A stretch of DNA of 64,000 nucleotides. Source: Streptomyces violens (GTDB lineage Bacteria; Actinomycetota; Actinomycetes; Streptomycetales; Streptomycetaceae). Both the position numbers and the translations under genes were made by a program. Where the stretch lies: the NCBI RefSeq assembly GCF_000717745.1, contig NZ_JOBH01000019.1:124001-188000 (forward strand), in the 5' to 3' direction. Below the pieces are notes generated by a model. That model had not been told where the DNA came from and searched no databases. It saw only the letters and a list, made by a program, of their open reading frames with translations. The number at the start of each line of letters is the position of its first letter. The stretch's first letter is position 1. Of the stretch, positions 16,388 through 25,119 are shown piece by piece.

Positions 16388-17416
16388 TCACAGCTCCTGC
16401 TGGACACGGGACTTGATGGCGGACACCGACAGCCCATAGCGATCGTGCAGCGTCGGCAGCGCCCCCGCCGCCAGGAACGCATCGGGCAGTCCGATCGGTA
16501 CGATGCGTACTCCCGCCCCGGCGTATGCCAGGCACGAGGCCACGGACTCGGCCAGGCCGCCGATGACGGTGTGGTTCTCCAGGGTCACCACGAGCCGCCC
16601 CTTTGCCGTCTCGCGCAGGATCGTCTCGCTGTCCAGCGGCTTGATGGTCGGGACGTGCAGGACGGCGGCGTCGATGTGGTCGGCCGCCAGTTCCTTCGCC
16701 GCGGTCAGGGCCCGTGTGGTCATCAGGCCCGTGGAAATGAACAGCACGTCGCGGCCGGTGCGCAGCTCAGCGGCGCGCCCCAGTTCGAAGCGGTAGTCGT
16801 ACTCGTCGAGCACGGTCGGCACGGCGCCGCGCAGCAGCCGCAGATACGTCGGTCCCGGAGCGGCGGCCAGGGCCGGGACGGCCTGTTCGATGTCCACGGA
16901 GTCGGCGGGATCGACAATGGTCAGGCCGGGCATGCCGCGCAGGATGGCCAGGTCCTCGGTGGCCTGATGGCTGGGGCCGTAACCGGTGGTGAGGCCGGGC
17001 AGCGCGCCGACGACATTGACATTGAGCCCGGGCTCGGCGATGTCCAGGCACAGGAAGTCGTAGGCGCGGCGGGTGGCGAAGACGGAGTACGTGGAGGCGA
17101 ACGGTACAAGTCCGACCTCGGCGAGGCCGGCGGCGGCGCCCAGCATGGACTGTTCTGCCATGCCCATCTGGAAGAACCGGCCCGGATGGGCCTCTCGGAA
17201 GATGTGCATGTCGGTGTATTTTGCCAAGTCGGCGGAGAGCCCGACGATTTCCGGGCGCTCTTCGGCGATCCGGGCCAGCGCGTGACCGAAGGGTGCGCGG
17301 GCAGTGCGCTGCCCCTCCTCGGCGATCGAGGCGATCATGGCTGAGGTGGTGAGCTTGCGCGGTGCGTTTGTGCTCGTCACGGGGGCGTTCGTGTTGCTGG
17401 TGACGGGGGCGTTCAT
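16388..17416 (-). CDS. Transketolase C-terminal subunit (split transketolase)
   Basis: A 342-residue protein with the pyrimidine-binding domain (~30-200: FGHALARIAEERPEIVGLSADLAKYTDMHIF, GMAEQSMLGAAAGLAEVGLVPFASTYSVFATRRAYDF with the ThDP-activating Glu in MAEQ) and the C-terminal transketolase domain (DVLFISTGLMT, LHVPTIKPLD, VTLENHTVIGGL). Half-length transketolases work as a heterodimer with the partner gene just upstream. ATG at 17416 overlaps the stop of the N-terminal subunit (ATGA), and GGAAGGA precedes it, so the two are translationally coupled. The Asn/Thr/Pro-rich first 25 residues look like a low-complexity extension. Split transketolases are known in central metabolism and in dedicated pathways (apulose-4-phosphate, sulfosugars). 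Confidence 0.9.
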   Translation of the reverse strand: MNAPVTSNTNAPVTSTNAPRKLTTSAMIASIAEEGQRTARAPFGHALARIAEERPEIVGLSADLAKYTDMHIFREAHPGRFFQMGMAEQSMLGAAAGLAEVGLVPFASTYSVFATRRAYDFLCLDIAEPGLNVNVVGALPGLTTGYGPSHQATEDLAILRGMPGLTIVDPADSVDIEQAVPALAAAPGPTYLRLLRGAVPTVLDEYDYRFELGRAAELRTGRDVLFISTGLMTTRALTAAKELAADHIDAAVLHVPTIKPLDSETILRETAKGRLVVTLENHTVIGGLAESVASCLAYAGAGVRIVPIGLPDAFLAAGALPTLHDRYGLSVSAIKSRVQQEL

Positions 17417-18300
17417 GCGTGGGATTCCTTCCGGTCGCGGTGGTTCTCTGCCAACTGGTCGCGTGCGAGCTGCCATTCGTGTTCCTCGACCCGCATGAAG
17501 TGCGCCTTCTCCCGGGTCTCCAGCAGTGGTACGCCGCGTCCGATCCGGGTGTCGCAGACCAGTACGGAGGGCGAGCCCCGGTGCGCGCGTACGGCGTCAA
17601 AGGAGGTCAGGAGCGCGCCGATGTCGTTGCCGTCCACCCTGACCGCGTGCCAGCCGAACGCCTCCCACTTGTCGGTGACGGGTTCGGTGCGCAGCACGCC
17701 CGTGGTGGGACCGTCCGCCTGGAGGGCGTTGACATCGACGAGGGCGGTGACGTTGTCCAGGCCGTGGTGGGCGCAGGCGAGAGCCGCTTCCCAGGTGGAC
17801 CCCTCATCGAGCTCACCGTCGGAGAGCAGGTTGTACACGCGTGCCCGGCTGCCCTGGTGGCGCAGGCCGAGCGCCATGCCCGCCGCGACGCCGAGGCCGT
17901 GGCCGAGCGAACCGCCGGAGATCTCCATACCGGGCGTGTACGAGGCCATGCCCGACATGGGCAGCCGAGAGTCGTCGCTGCCGTACGTGGACAGCTCCTC
18001 GACGTCCAGGATTCCGGCCTCGGCCAGTGCGGCGTACAGGGCGATGGCGTAGTGGCCGATGGAGAGCAGGAAACGGTCGCGTTCCGCCCAATCCGGTTCT
18101 TCAGGACGGTAGTTCAGTACGTCCTTGTAGGCGACGGCGAGGATGTCCGCAACGCCGAGGGCCTGCCCGATGTACCCCTGGCCTTGCACCTCGCCCATGT
18201 CCAGGGCATGCCGCCGGATGCGGTACGCCGCATCGTGCAGCGCGCTGATCCGCTGTGCCGTGGGGCTGGGGGTGAGAGTGGAATCGGTAGAGCTGCTCAC
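17413..18300 (-). CDS. Transketolase N-terminal subunit (split transketolase)
   Basis: A 295-residue ThDP-binding half. Motifs: GYIGQALGVADILAV, LSIGHYAIALYAALAEAG, GMEISGGSLGHGLGVAAGMALG, and the ThDP/metal motif LLSDGELDEGSTWEAALAC to VDVNALQADG. GTG start with AAGGAG 9 nt upstream, 3 bp after the MFS stop. Together with the C-terminal subunit it should transfer a two-carbon ketol unit. Context (SDR, transporter, GntR/FCD repressor) says catabolism of an imported compound rather than the pentose phosphate pathway. Confidence 0.9.
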   Translation of the reverse strand: MSSSTDSTLTPSPTAQRISALHDAAYRIRRHALDMGEVQGQGYIGQALGVADILAVAYKDVLNYRPEEPDWAERDRFLLSIGHYAIALYAALAEAGILDVEELSTYGSDDSRLPMSGMASYTPGMEISGGSLGHGLGVAAGMALGLRHQGSRARVYNLLSDGELDEGSTWEAALACAHHGLDNVTALVDVNALQADGPTTGVLRTEPVTDKWEAFGWHAVRVDGNDIGALLTSFDAVRAHRGSPSVLVCDTRIGRGVPLLETREKAHFMRVEEHEWQLARDQLAENHRDRKESHA

Positions 18301-18303
18301 TCT

Positions 18304-19695
18304 TCAGTGCTCCTTGTCGGTGGAAGAGGACGGGCTCGGGACGAGCGTGCGTGGGGTTGGGTGGGTGTGCGGGCTGGTCGTGGGGGATGCCTGGTCCCGT
18401 ACCTGCCAGGTTTCGCGGGTCAGCAGCGTTGCCAGGAGTCCGAGCAGGCCGTAGAGGCTGAACAGCGCGGCGGGGCCGGCCCAGCCGGTGGTGGAGTAGA
18501 GAGCGGTGGCGATCATGGGGGTGAAGCCGGAGACGACCGCGGAGAGCTGATAGGCGAGCGAGGTGCCGGCCGTGCGCGTCTTGGTGGCGAACAGCTCCGA
18601 GAACCAGGCGCCTTGTACTCCGGCCAGGGCGTTCTGGCAGACGCAGTAGCTGACGGCGAAGGTCACCAGGACCAGTACCGCGTTTTCGGTGCCGATGAGC
18701 AGGAACATCGGGACGCCCCACAGCAGTGTGACCGCGGAGCCCAGGAGATAGACCGGGCGCCGCCCGATCCGGTCGGAGAGGGCGCCCCACCCAACGGTCG
18801 CGATGATGCCGAGGGCGGCGGCCGTCACGAGGGCGGTGAGCGAGACGGTCCCCGACACGTCCGGCGCGGTGTCATCGTCCAGGTAGGACAGTACGAAGGT
18901 GATGGACACCGCATAGCCCGCGGTCTCCGCCGTCCGGAGGCAGAAGGCGCGCACCACGTTGCGCCAGTCGTCCCGGACCACCTCCAGCAGTGGGTTCCTG
19001 GCCACCTGCCCCGACTGCTTGAGCTCTTCGAACTCCGGTGACTCATCGATCTTCAGCCGGATGAGGATGCCCACGACGATCAGTACGGCACTCAGCAGGA
19101 AGGGGACCCGCCAGGCCCAGGAACCGTCCAGCGTGCGGGTGCTGAGCAGGAACGCGAGGTTGGAGAGCAGCAGTCCGACGGGGAAACCGGCCTGGGTGAT
19201 GCCGGTGTACAGGCCGCGCTTGCGCCACGGCGCGTGCTCGAAGGTCATCAGGATGGCGCCGCCCCATTCGGCGCCGAAGGCGAGCCCCTGCACGATGCGG
19301 ACGATGACGAGCAGGATCGGCGCCCATAGGCCGATCTGCTGGTACGTGGGCAGACAGCCGATGAGTACGGTGGCGACCCCCATGATCAGCAGGGAGCCGA
19401 CGAGCACCGGCTTGCGGCCGATGCGGTCGCCCAGGTGGCCGGCGATGATGCCGCCCAGGGGGCGGGCGGCAAAGCCGATGCCCAGCGTGGCGAACGACAG
19501 CAGCAGCGCGGACATGGGGTCGGATCCGGGGAAGAACACGTCCCCGAAGTACAGGGCGGCCGCCGTGCCGAAACCGATGAAGTCGTACGTCTCGATGACC
19601 GCGCCGACGCCGCAGCCGACGGCGACCCTGCGGCGTTCCGGCGAACCTTCCGCCGCTGGGTGAGCCGGCGGTGGTGGTGGCGTGGAGCTGGTCAT
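18304..19695 (-). CDS. MFS transporter, metabolite:H+ symporter (MHS) type
   Basis: A 463-residue, 12-helix permease. VGAVIETYDFIGFGTAAALYFGDVFFP is the MHS helix 1 signature, GHLGDRIGRKPVLVGSLLIMG and ALSDRIGRRPVYLLG are the two MFS loop motifs, and FGAEWGGAILMTFEHAP is typical of MHS symporters of organic acids. ATG at 19695 has AAGGAGGATC upstream, an excellent RBS; an earlier in-frame start lies inside the operator and is unlikely. It is the first gene of the MFS-transketolase-SDR operon and probably imports its substrate. Tail is rich in Pro, Thr, Ser. Confidence 0.9.
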   Translation of the reverse strand: MTSSTPPPPPAHPAAEGSPERRRVAVGCGVGAVIETYDFIGFGTAAALYFGDVFFPGSDPMSALLLSFATLGIGFAARPLGGIIAGHLGDRIGRKPVLVGSLLIMGVATVLIGCLPTYQQIGLWAPILLVIVRIVQGLAFGAEWGGAILMTFEHAPWRKRGLYTGITQAGFPVGLLLSNLAFLLSTRTLDGSWAWRVPFLLSAVLIVVGILIRLKIDESPEFEELKQSGQVARNPLLEVVRDDWRNVVRAFCLRTAETAGYAVSITFVLSYLDDDTAPDVSGTVSLTALVTAAALGIIATVGWGALSDRIGRRPVYLLGSAVTLLWGVPMFLLIGTENAVLVLVTFAVSYCVCQNALAGVQGAWFSELFATKTRTAGTSLAYQLSAVVSGFTPMIATALYSTTGWAGPAALFSLYGLLGLLATLLTRETWQVRDQASPTTSPHTHPTPRTLVPSPSSSTDKEH

Positions 19696-19736
19696 GCGGA
19701 TCCTCCTTGATCGCGATGCGGACGCCTGCCGTGCAG

Positions 19737-19758
19737 TGTTGACTGTTAACACTCAACA
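19737..19758. promoter_or_regulatory. Candidate GntR/FCD operator upstream of the MFS-transketolase operon
   Basis: A 22-bp near-perfect palindrome with outer arms TGTTGA and TCAACA, a core GTTAAC, and one mismatched pair. It lies 42 bp upstream of the MFS ATG. Half-sites GTTGAC/GTCAAC recur at 19884. Confidence 0.65.
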
Positions 19759-19883
19759 GCGATTGTTGATGGTGGGTGCCGTGATGACGCTTGTCAATGG
19801 ATCTGACGCGCCTACTTGCGGGATGGCGGGGAGGTCGGCCGTGGATGGTCGGCAGGTCGGCGGTGGACGGTCGGCAGGCGACC

Positions 19884-19896
19884 GTCAACAGTTGAC
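19884..19896. promoter_or_regulatory. Candidate GntR/FCD autoregulatory operator
   Basis: GTCAACAGTTGAC, perfect 6-bp arms around one base, sharing half-sites with the 19737 palindrome. A TAGAAT hexamer at 19899-19904 lies immediately downstream and could be the -10 of the regulator gene, so binding would give autorepression. Near-duplicate GC-rich segments (GGTCGGC units) at ~19830-19880 precede it. Confidence 0.6.
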
Positions 19897-19949
19897 AGTA
19901 GAATTCGCGAGCCACGCGCTGCCGTACAGCACTGAAGGGGGGAACGGCC

Positions 19950-20615
19950 GTGACCGTTCCGGCGTTGCCGAACCTTGATCGATCGACGTTGCGCGAACGT
20001 GCCCTGGTGGCCCTGCGCACCGCGATCACCACAGGTCAATACCGTCCCGGCGACCACCTGGGCGAGGTCGAGATCGCCTCCAGGATGTCGGTCAGCCGCG
20101 GCACCGTGCGCGAGGCGCTGCGGCATCTGCAGCAGGAGGGGCTGGTCGTGGCCGGCGCCCGTGGCATGTTGCGGGTGCGCGTCCTGTCGCCTCAGGAAGT
20201 GCGCGAGCTGTTCCAGGTACGTGAAGCCCTCGAAGGGCTGGCCGTGGCGCAGGTCATCGCATCCCCGGACCGTGCGGCTGCGGTCGCGGCGCTCCGGGAA
20301 GCGTTGCGTCGCCTGGATCAGGCTTTTGAGGTGACGGGCGACCTGGAGGGCCAGGTGGAGGCCGACCTCGCCTTCCATCTCCTGCTGTGCGAACTGTCGG
20401 GGAACTCAATGCTGGTGACGACGTGGCGCCATCTTGAGGGGCCGACACGCATCGTGGTGATGAGCGCCGCCGGCGAGCAACGAAAGCTCACCATGTCCGC
20501 GGCCCATCACGCGCCCATCGTCGATGCCATCGAGCGCGGGGACGCGGACGCGGCAGTGGCCATCCTGCACGAGCACATGAGCTCCGCCATGGCCAATCTG
20601 CAGGCTCGGCAGTGA
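19950..20615 (+). CDS. GntR-family regulator, FCD subfamily
   Basis: A 221-residue regulator: winged HTH at ~10-75 (LRERALVALRTAITTGQYRPGDHLGEVEIASRMSVSRGTVREALRHLQQEGLV) and an all-helical FCD domain (~85-215) with metal-ligand positions in DLAFHLLLCELSGN and AHHAPIVDAIERGDADAA. GTG start with GAAGGGGGG upstream. FCD regulators usually repress catabolic operons and respond to organic or sugar acids. It is divergent from the MFS-transketolase-SDR operon, and paired palindromes in the gap support local control. Confidence 0.92.
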   Translation: MTVPALPNLDRSTLRERALVALRTAITTGQYRPGDHLGEVEIASRMSVSRGTVREALRHLQQEGLVVAGARGMLRVRVLSPQEVRELFQVREALEGLAVAQVIASPDRAAAVAALREALRRLDQAFEVTGDLEGQVEADLAFHLLLCELSGNSMLVTTWRHLEGPTRIVVMSAAGEQRKLTMSAAHHAPIVDAIERGDADAAVAILHEHMSSAMANLQARQ

Positions 20616-20639
20616 CTGGGTGCAGGTGTCCGGGGTGTG

Positions 20640-23501
20640 TCAGAGTTCGGTGTCACTCCATTGGTCCAGGAGGATGTCACCGGCGTCACCGTCAGGTTCG
20701 GCCGTGCCGTTGTGCAGGGACTGTTCGGTCCAGATGACCTTCCCGCGAGCCGTGTAGCGGGTGCCCCAGCGTTGGGTGAACCGGGCGACGAGCAACAGGC
20801 CGCGTCCGCCTTCGTCGGTTGTTTTGGCCCGGCGCAGATGCGGGGAAGTGCTGGAGCCGTCGGCGACCTCGCAGATCAGACTGTCGCGGTCGTGCAGCAG
20901 CCGGAGCCGGATCGGCTCGGCGCCGTACCGGATGGCGTTGGTGACCAGCTCGCTGATCACCAGCTCGGTGGCGTAGGCGATCCGGTCCAGGCCCCAGCTC
21001 TCCAACTGGCGGAGGGCGTCGGCACGGACGCGGGAGACGGCGGCGGGGTCGGAGGGCACGTCCCAGTCCGCGACCCGGTCCGGGCCCAGCAGCCGGGTGC
21101 GGGCCACCAGTAGGGCGACGTCGTCGCTGGGGTGGGCCGGCAGCACCGCATCGAGTACGGCCCGACAGGTTTCTTCCGGGGTACGGCCGGCGGCGCCGGC
21201 CAGGGCCGTGCGCAGCAGTTCCAGGCCGGTGTCGAGGTCGCGGTGACGGTCCTCGATGAGCCCGTCGGTGTACAGGACCAGCCGGGAGCCGGCGGGCAGA
21301 TCCAGTTCAGCGGTCTCGAAGGGCAGGCCGCCGCCCAGGCCCAGCGGCGGGGAGACCGGTACCTCTGGATACTGCACACTGCCGTCCGGATACACCACGG
21401 CCGGCCCCGGATGCCCGGCCCGGGCAATCGCACAGCGCCCGGTGACCGGATCGTAGATCGCATACAGGCAGGTGGCGCCGGTGATGCGCTGCGCCTCGCC
21501 CTGGGCGGCCGCACTGCCGTCGACTTGCCGCGTCTCGTCCTGCGCGGCCTCGCCGTCGTCGATGCGCGTGACGAGTTCGTCCAGGCGGCCGAGGAGTTCG
21601 TCGGGAGACAGGTCCAGAGTGGAGAAGTTGTGCACCGCGGTACGCAGCCGGCCCATCGTGGCCGAGGCGTGCAGGCCATGGCCGACCACGTCGCCCACGA
21701 CCAACGCCACTCGCGCGCCGGGCAGCGGAATGATGTCGTACCAGTCCCCGCCCACCCCGCCGACTCCGGCCCGGGCGGGCTGGTACCGGTGTGCCACCTC
21801 CAGCGCGGACTGCTCGGGCAGCACATGCGGCAGCAGGCTGCGCTGCAGTGTGACGGCCATGGTGTGCTCGCGGGTGTAGCGGCGGGCGTTGTCGATGGAC
21901 ACCGCCGCCCGGGCGGCCAGTTCCTCGGCGAAGGACAGGTCCTCCTGCTCGAACGGCTCGTTCTCCGAACGCCAGAAGTCGGCCGTCCCCAACACCACTC
22001 CCCGCGCCCGCAACGGTACGGAAATCAGGGAGTGGATGCCGTAGTCCAGGATTCTCTCGGCGGGCTCCGGGTTGTGTGCGCGCCAGCCGTCGGAGGCGGC
22101 CAGATCGGGGACGAGTACGGCGCGGCCGCCCGCCACACGGCCCGTCACGTCGCCCGGTCGACCACCGGTCACGGGACTGCCGGAGGCGATCCGGAACAGC
22201 TCACCCACCGGGAGGAGCGGTGGATCGTCGTGAATGCCCCGCAGGGCAGTGCGGCGCATCTCGGCGCTCGCGGCATCCGGCTCCTCCCCGCGTGGGACCG
22301 CCTCCAGCAGCTCGACGGTGACGAAGTCGGCGAACAACGGGACCGCCACCTCGGCCAGTTCCTCGGCCGTACGCACCACATCCAGCGTCGTACCGATCCG
22401 CACCCCGGCGTCGTAGAGCAACTGCAGCCGCTCCCGGGCGACCTCGGCCCGGCCGGCCAGCGCTCGCAACTCGGTGGTGTCGCGCAGTGTGGCCACGCTG
22501 CCCGCCGGGCCGCCGCCACGGCGATCCACGGGCCGTACGTTGACGGCCAGCAGCCGGTCACCGGCCAGATGGACTTCGTCGGTGACACGGCGGCCGGAGG
22601 CCAGCAGGTCGGCGGTGCCGGGTGCCAGACCGAGGTCGGTGACCTGCCGTTGCTCCGCGTCCGGCGGCAGGTCGAGGAGCCGCCGCGCCTCGTCGTTGGC
22701 CAGCAGCAGCCGCCCGTCGCCGACGATCAGTACGCCTTCCCGTACCGAATGCAGCACCGCGTCATGGTGCTCGTACATCCGGGTCATCTCGAGCGGGCCC
22801 AGTCCGCGGGTCTGGCGCCGCAACCGCCGGCTGACCAGCGCCGACCCGCCCGCTGCCAGGACGAGCGCGCCGCCCGCGGCACCGAAGAGCACCGGCAGCT
22901 GCCGCTCCACCTTCTCGTTCACGTCCGCGACCGTGACCGAGGGGGACACCATGCCGGCCACCGAGCCGTCCGGCCGGAAGATCGGTACCACTGACTGGAC
23001 GACGTTCGCCTCTCCGCCGGGCCGGACGGGCCCCCGGGCGTTCTCGATGGTGACGCGGCCGGCCAGCGACGGTCCGATGGTGCCGATGAACTTCCGCCCG
23101 ATCTGGTCCGGGTCGGGGTGGGTGTACCGGGTCCCGTCCGTGTTGATCACGACGAGGGTGTCGAGTCCCGACCGCTTCCGGATCTCCTGGGTGCGCGGCT
23201 GCAGCACCGCGGCCGGGTCGGGACTGTCCAGCGCCGCCACGATCCCCGGGGCATTCGCGAACGCCTCACCGGCGGTCAGTACCTCGGTGCGGGCCGCCTC
23301 CGTGGCCTGGCGCCTGGCCTGCACGACCAGCAGCGCCGCGGTGACGGCGACGAGCAGTACCACCACCGCCAGCTGCAGGAGAAACACCTGGCCGGCGACG
23401 CTCCGCGGGCTCAGCACGGACCACCCGCGCCGCTCCCGCGACCGGCGGGGCCGACGGGAAGGCGGTACCGCGAACCGGCGGAAGAAACCGTGCATACCCA
23501 T
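20640..23501 (-). CDS. Membrane SpoIIE-type Ser/Thr phosphatase with sCache, PAS, GAF and ATPase domains
   Basis: About 953 residues. Basic N-terminus, membrane helix (~35-60), extracytoplasmic sensor (~65-195: VINTDGTRYTHPDPDQIGRKFIGTIGPSLAGRVTIENARG, a CitA/DcuS-like sCache pattern), second helix (~200-220), PAS (~240-330), GAF (~360-520, ISVPLRARGVVLGTADFWR), PP2C/SpoIIE phosphatase (~545-770: VGGDWYDIIPLPGARVALVVGDVVGHG with metal-binding Asp residues, SDDVALLVAR), and a C-terminal HATPase_c domain (~815-930: ELVTNAIRYGAEPIRLRL, GRGLLLV). Such proteins act in partner-switching control of alternative sigma factors. The start is uncertain: Met codons at 23501, 23495 and 23522 are all possible and none has a strong RBS. 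Convergent with the GntR gene, 24 bp apart. Confidence 0.85.
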   Translation of the reverse strand: MGMHGFFRRFAVPPSRRPRRSRERRGWSVLSPRSVAGQVFLLQLAVVVLLVAVTAALLVVQARRQATEAARTEVLTAGEAFANAPGIVAALDSPDPAAVLQPRTQEIRKRSGLDTLVVINTDGTRYTHPDPDQIGRKFIGTIGPSLAGRVTIENARGPVRPGGEANVVQSVVPIFRPDGSVAGMVSPSVTVADVNEKVERQLPVLFGAAGGALVLAAGGSALVSRRLRRQTRGLGPLEMTRMYEHHDAVLHSVREGVLIVGDGRLLLANDEARRLLDLPPDAEQRQVTDLGLAPGTADLLASGRRVTDEVHLAGDRLLAVNVRPVDRRGGGPAGSVATLRDTTELRALAGRAEVARERLQLLYDAGVRIGTTLDVVRTAEELAEVAVPLFADFVTVELLEAVPRGEEPDAASAEMRRTALRGIHDDPPLLPVGELFRIASGSPVTGGRPGDVTGRVAGGRAVLVPDLAASDGWRAHNPEPAERILDYGIHSLISVPLRARGVVLGTADFWRSENEPFEQEDLSFAEELAARAAVSIDNARRYTREHTMAVTLQRSLLPHVLPEQSALEVAHRYQPARAGVGGVGGDWYDIIPLPGARVALVVGDVVGHGLHASATMGRLRTAVHNFSTLDLSPDELLGRLDELVTRIDDGEAAQDETRQVDGSAAAQGEAQRITGATCLYAIYDPVTGRCAIARAGHPGPAVVYPDGSVQYPEVPVSPPLGLGGGLPFETAELDLPAGSRLVLYTDGLIEDRHRDLDTGLELLRTALAGAAGRTPEETCRAVLDAVLPAHPSDDVALLVARTRLLGPDRVADWDVPSDPAAVSRVRADALRQLESWGLDRIAYATELVISELVTNAIRYGAEPIRLRLLHDRDSLICEVADGSSTSPHLRRAKTTDEGGRGLLLVARFTQRWGTRYTARGKVIWTEQSLHNGTAEPDGDAGDILLDQWSDTEL

Positions 23502-23631
23502 GATTCCAGTCTTGCCGATCATGGAGGAGCCGAATAATGCGACCAATAGGCCACGAGGCCCAATGGCCACCGGGCCCGGGCGGCGGGACATGCCCGTCCG
23601 GACTTACCCGCCCAGGCCTGCCCGCCCGGGC

Positions 23632-25119
23632 TTACCCGCCCGAGGACGAGGCCAGGTCGACGGCGTCCTCGACCGCCTCGGTCTGTTGCCCGCCGCGGCG
23701 CGCGTCCCACGTGGCGAGGTCGACGACCCGGTCGTCCGGGAAGAGTGCGCAGGTCCGGCCGCCGGCCACGAACACACTGCGCGGCGCGGTATCCAACACT
23801 GACGCGGCGACGAACGTACCGACGATATGTGTGAAGTCGCAGACCGCGCCGATGCGGAAAAGCGACCGGGATTCCGTAGTGACCTCGTCGCCCCCGGCGC
23901 GCAGGACGATGCGCTGATCGGCGGCGATGGCGCGGGTGGTGACGGCGACGGCGATGTTCTCCAGTCCGTCCGAGGCGACCGCGGCCAGGGCCCGTGCCCG
24001 GTGTACGGAGAGACGTTCCAGCAGGAAGCGGTCGCCGCCGCGGCCGAGGATGACGGGAATGTCGCGGGCGCGGGCCAGCGGCAGGCAGGCGGCCTGGGGA
24101 TTGCGTTCCACGGCGACCACCTTGACGCCGAGATCACGCAGCTGGGCGGACAGACGCAGGCCCACCTGGCCCAGGCCGACGACGATGACGTGGTCCCGGC
24201 GTGGGATGGAGCGGGCTCCCAGGATGCTGGTCATGCGGTGTCCGGCGAACCGGTCGACCACGCTCGCGGTGAAGACGGCGGCCAGGACCAGAACGCCGAG
24301 CATGGAGACGGCGGAGAAGATCTTGTACCAGCCCGGGCCGTGCTCCGCGTGCGGCGAGGAGCCGACCGTGGTGAGTGTGCGGGCGGCGTTCCAGGTGGCA
24401 TCGGGCCAGGGCTCGTGCAGTACGAGGACGCCGAGTGTGACGTCCACGGCGAGCGCCAGGAGCAGCGCGGTAAAACTCGCGACGAGCACCTTGGCGGACG
24501 TACCGAGGGAGCGGAACCAGGACGTGAGGGTGGAGCGTGACCGGACGCCGGAACGGGGTCGGACGCCGGAGTGTGTCCGGTGGTCGGAGCGTGTCCGGTG
24601 GTCGGCTCCGGTGGTGAGGGACCGCCTGGGCAGATGCTCGATCGCGGTGGTGACACCTTCGCGGCGGACGCCGACGACCTCGCTGTCGAGGGGCTGGAGG
24701 ATGGCGTACTGGGGCGCGAGGCAACTGGCCAGCAGGCTGGGCACGATGGCATCGGTCATGCTCAGCACGGTGCAGTTGGGAATGGTCCGGCTGACCTCGT
24801 CGGCAACGGTGCGGTCGAAGAGGGTCACCACCAGCCGGACGCCGGGCTCGAGGTGTTCGGCCAGCAGGGCGTAGCGCAGGGCGACGATGTCATCGCGGGA
24901 GACGACAGCGATCGCGTCGACGGGGTGCTGCAGTCGCCGGCGCAGGGTGTCGTCGTCGGGGCGGGGCAGCCGGTACGCGGTGCCGCCCCAGCGCTCGACG
25001 CATGCGGCGGCCGAGCGGCCCAGGGCTTCGTCGTCCTCGATGATCACAATGCGCTGCCCGGCGGTGGGGGCGTGCAGGCGCGCGTCAGTAGGGGATGCAT
25101 GGGGTATCTGTGAGCTCAA
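23632..25119 (-). CDS. Two-RCK potassium-channel-like protein (TrkA-N domains)
   Basis: About 495 residues. N-terminal RCK/TrkA-N-like domain (IVIIEDDEALGRSAAACVERWG, ~20-180), a linker with repeated HRT/RS stretches, then helix 1 (VLVASFTALLLALAVDVTLGVLVL), a pore-like segment WNAARTLTTVGSSPH, helix 2 (SMLGVLVLAAVFTASVVD), and a second TrkA-N domain (VIVVGLGQVGLRLSAQLRDLGVKVVAVERNP, GxGxxG and acidic NAD-binding end). The layout is like a 2TM potassium channel flanked by RCK modules, but the filter TVGYG is replaced by TVGSS. TTG at 25119 is preferred for AAAGG 8 nt upstream; the upstream extension is low-complexity. Possible role: ion conductance gated by NAD(H) or nucleotides. Confidence 0.8.
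   Translation of the reverse strand: MSSQIPHASPTDARLHAPTAGQRIVIIEDDEALGRSAAACVERWGGTAYRLPRPDDDTLRRRLQHPVDAIAVVSRDDIVALRYALLAEHLEPGVRLVVTLFDRTVADEVSRTIPNCTVLSMTDAIVPSLLASCLAPQYAILQPLDSEVVGVRREGVTTAIEHLPRRSLTTGADHRTRSDHRTHSGVRPRSGVRSRSTLTSWFRSLGTSAKVLVASFTALLLALAVDVTLGVLVLHEPWPDATWNAARTLTTVGSSPHAEHGPGWYKIFSAVSMLGVLVLAAVFTASVVDRFAGHRMTSILGARSIPRRDHVIVVGLGQVGLRLSAQLRDLGVKVVAVERNPQAACLPLARARDIPVILGRGGDRFLLERLSVHRARALAAVASDGLENIAVAVTTRAIAADQRIVLRAGGDEVTTESRSLFRIGAVCDFTHIVGTFVAASVLDTAPRSVFVAGGRTCALFPDDRVVDLATWDARRGGQQTEAVEDAVDLASSSGG

Noticed and set aside
15544..20615. Sulfosugar or apiose pathway as a firm annotation of the transketolase operon
   Set aside because: Split transketolase alone is not specific, and the kinase, isomerase or sulfo-specific enzymes of those pathways are not present.
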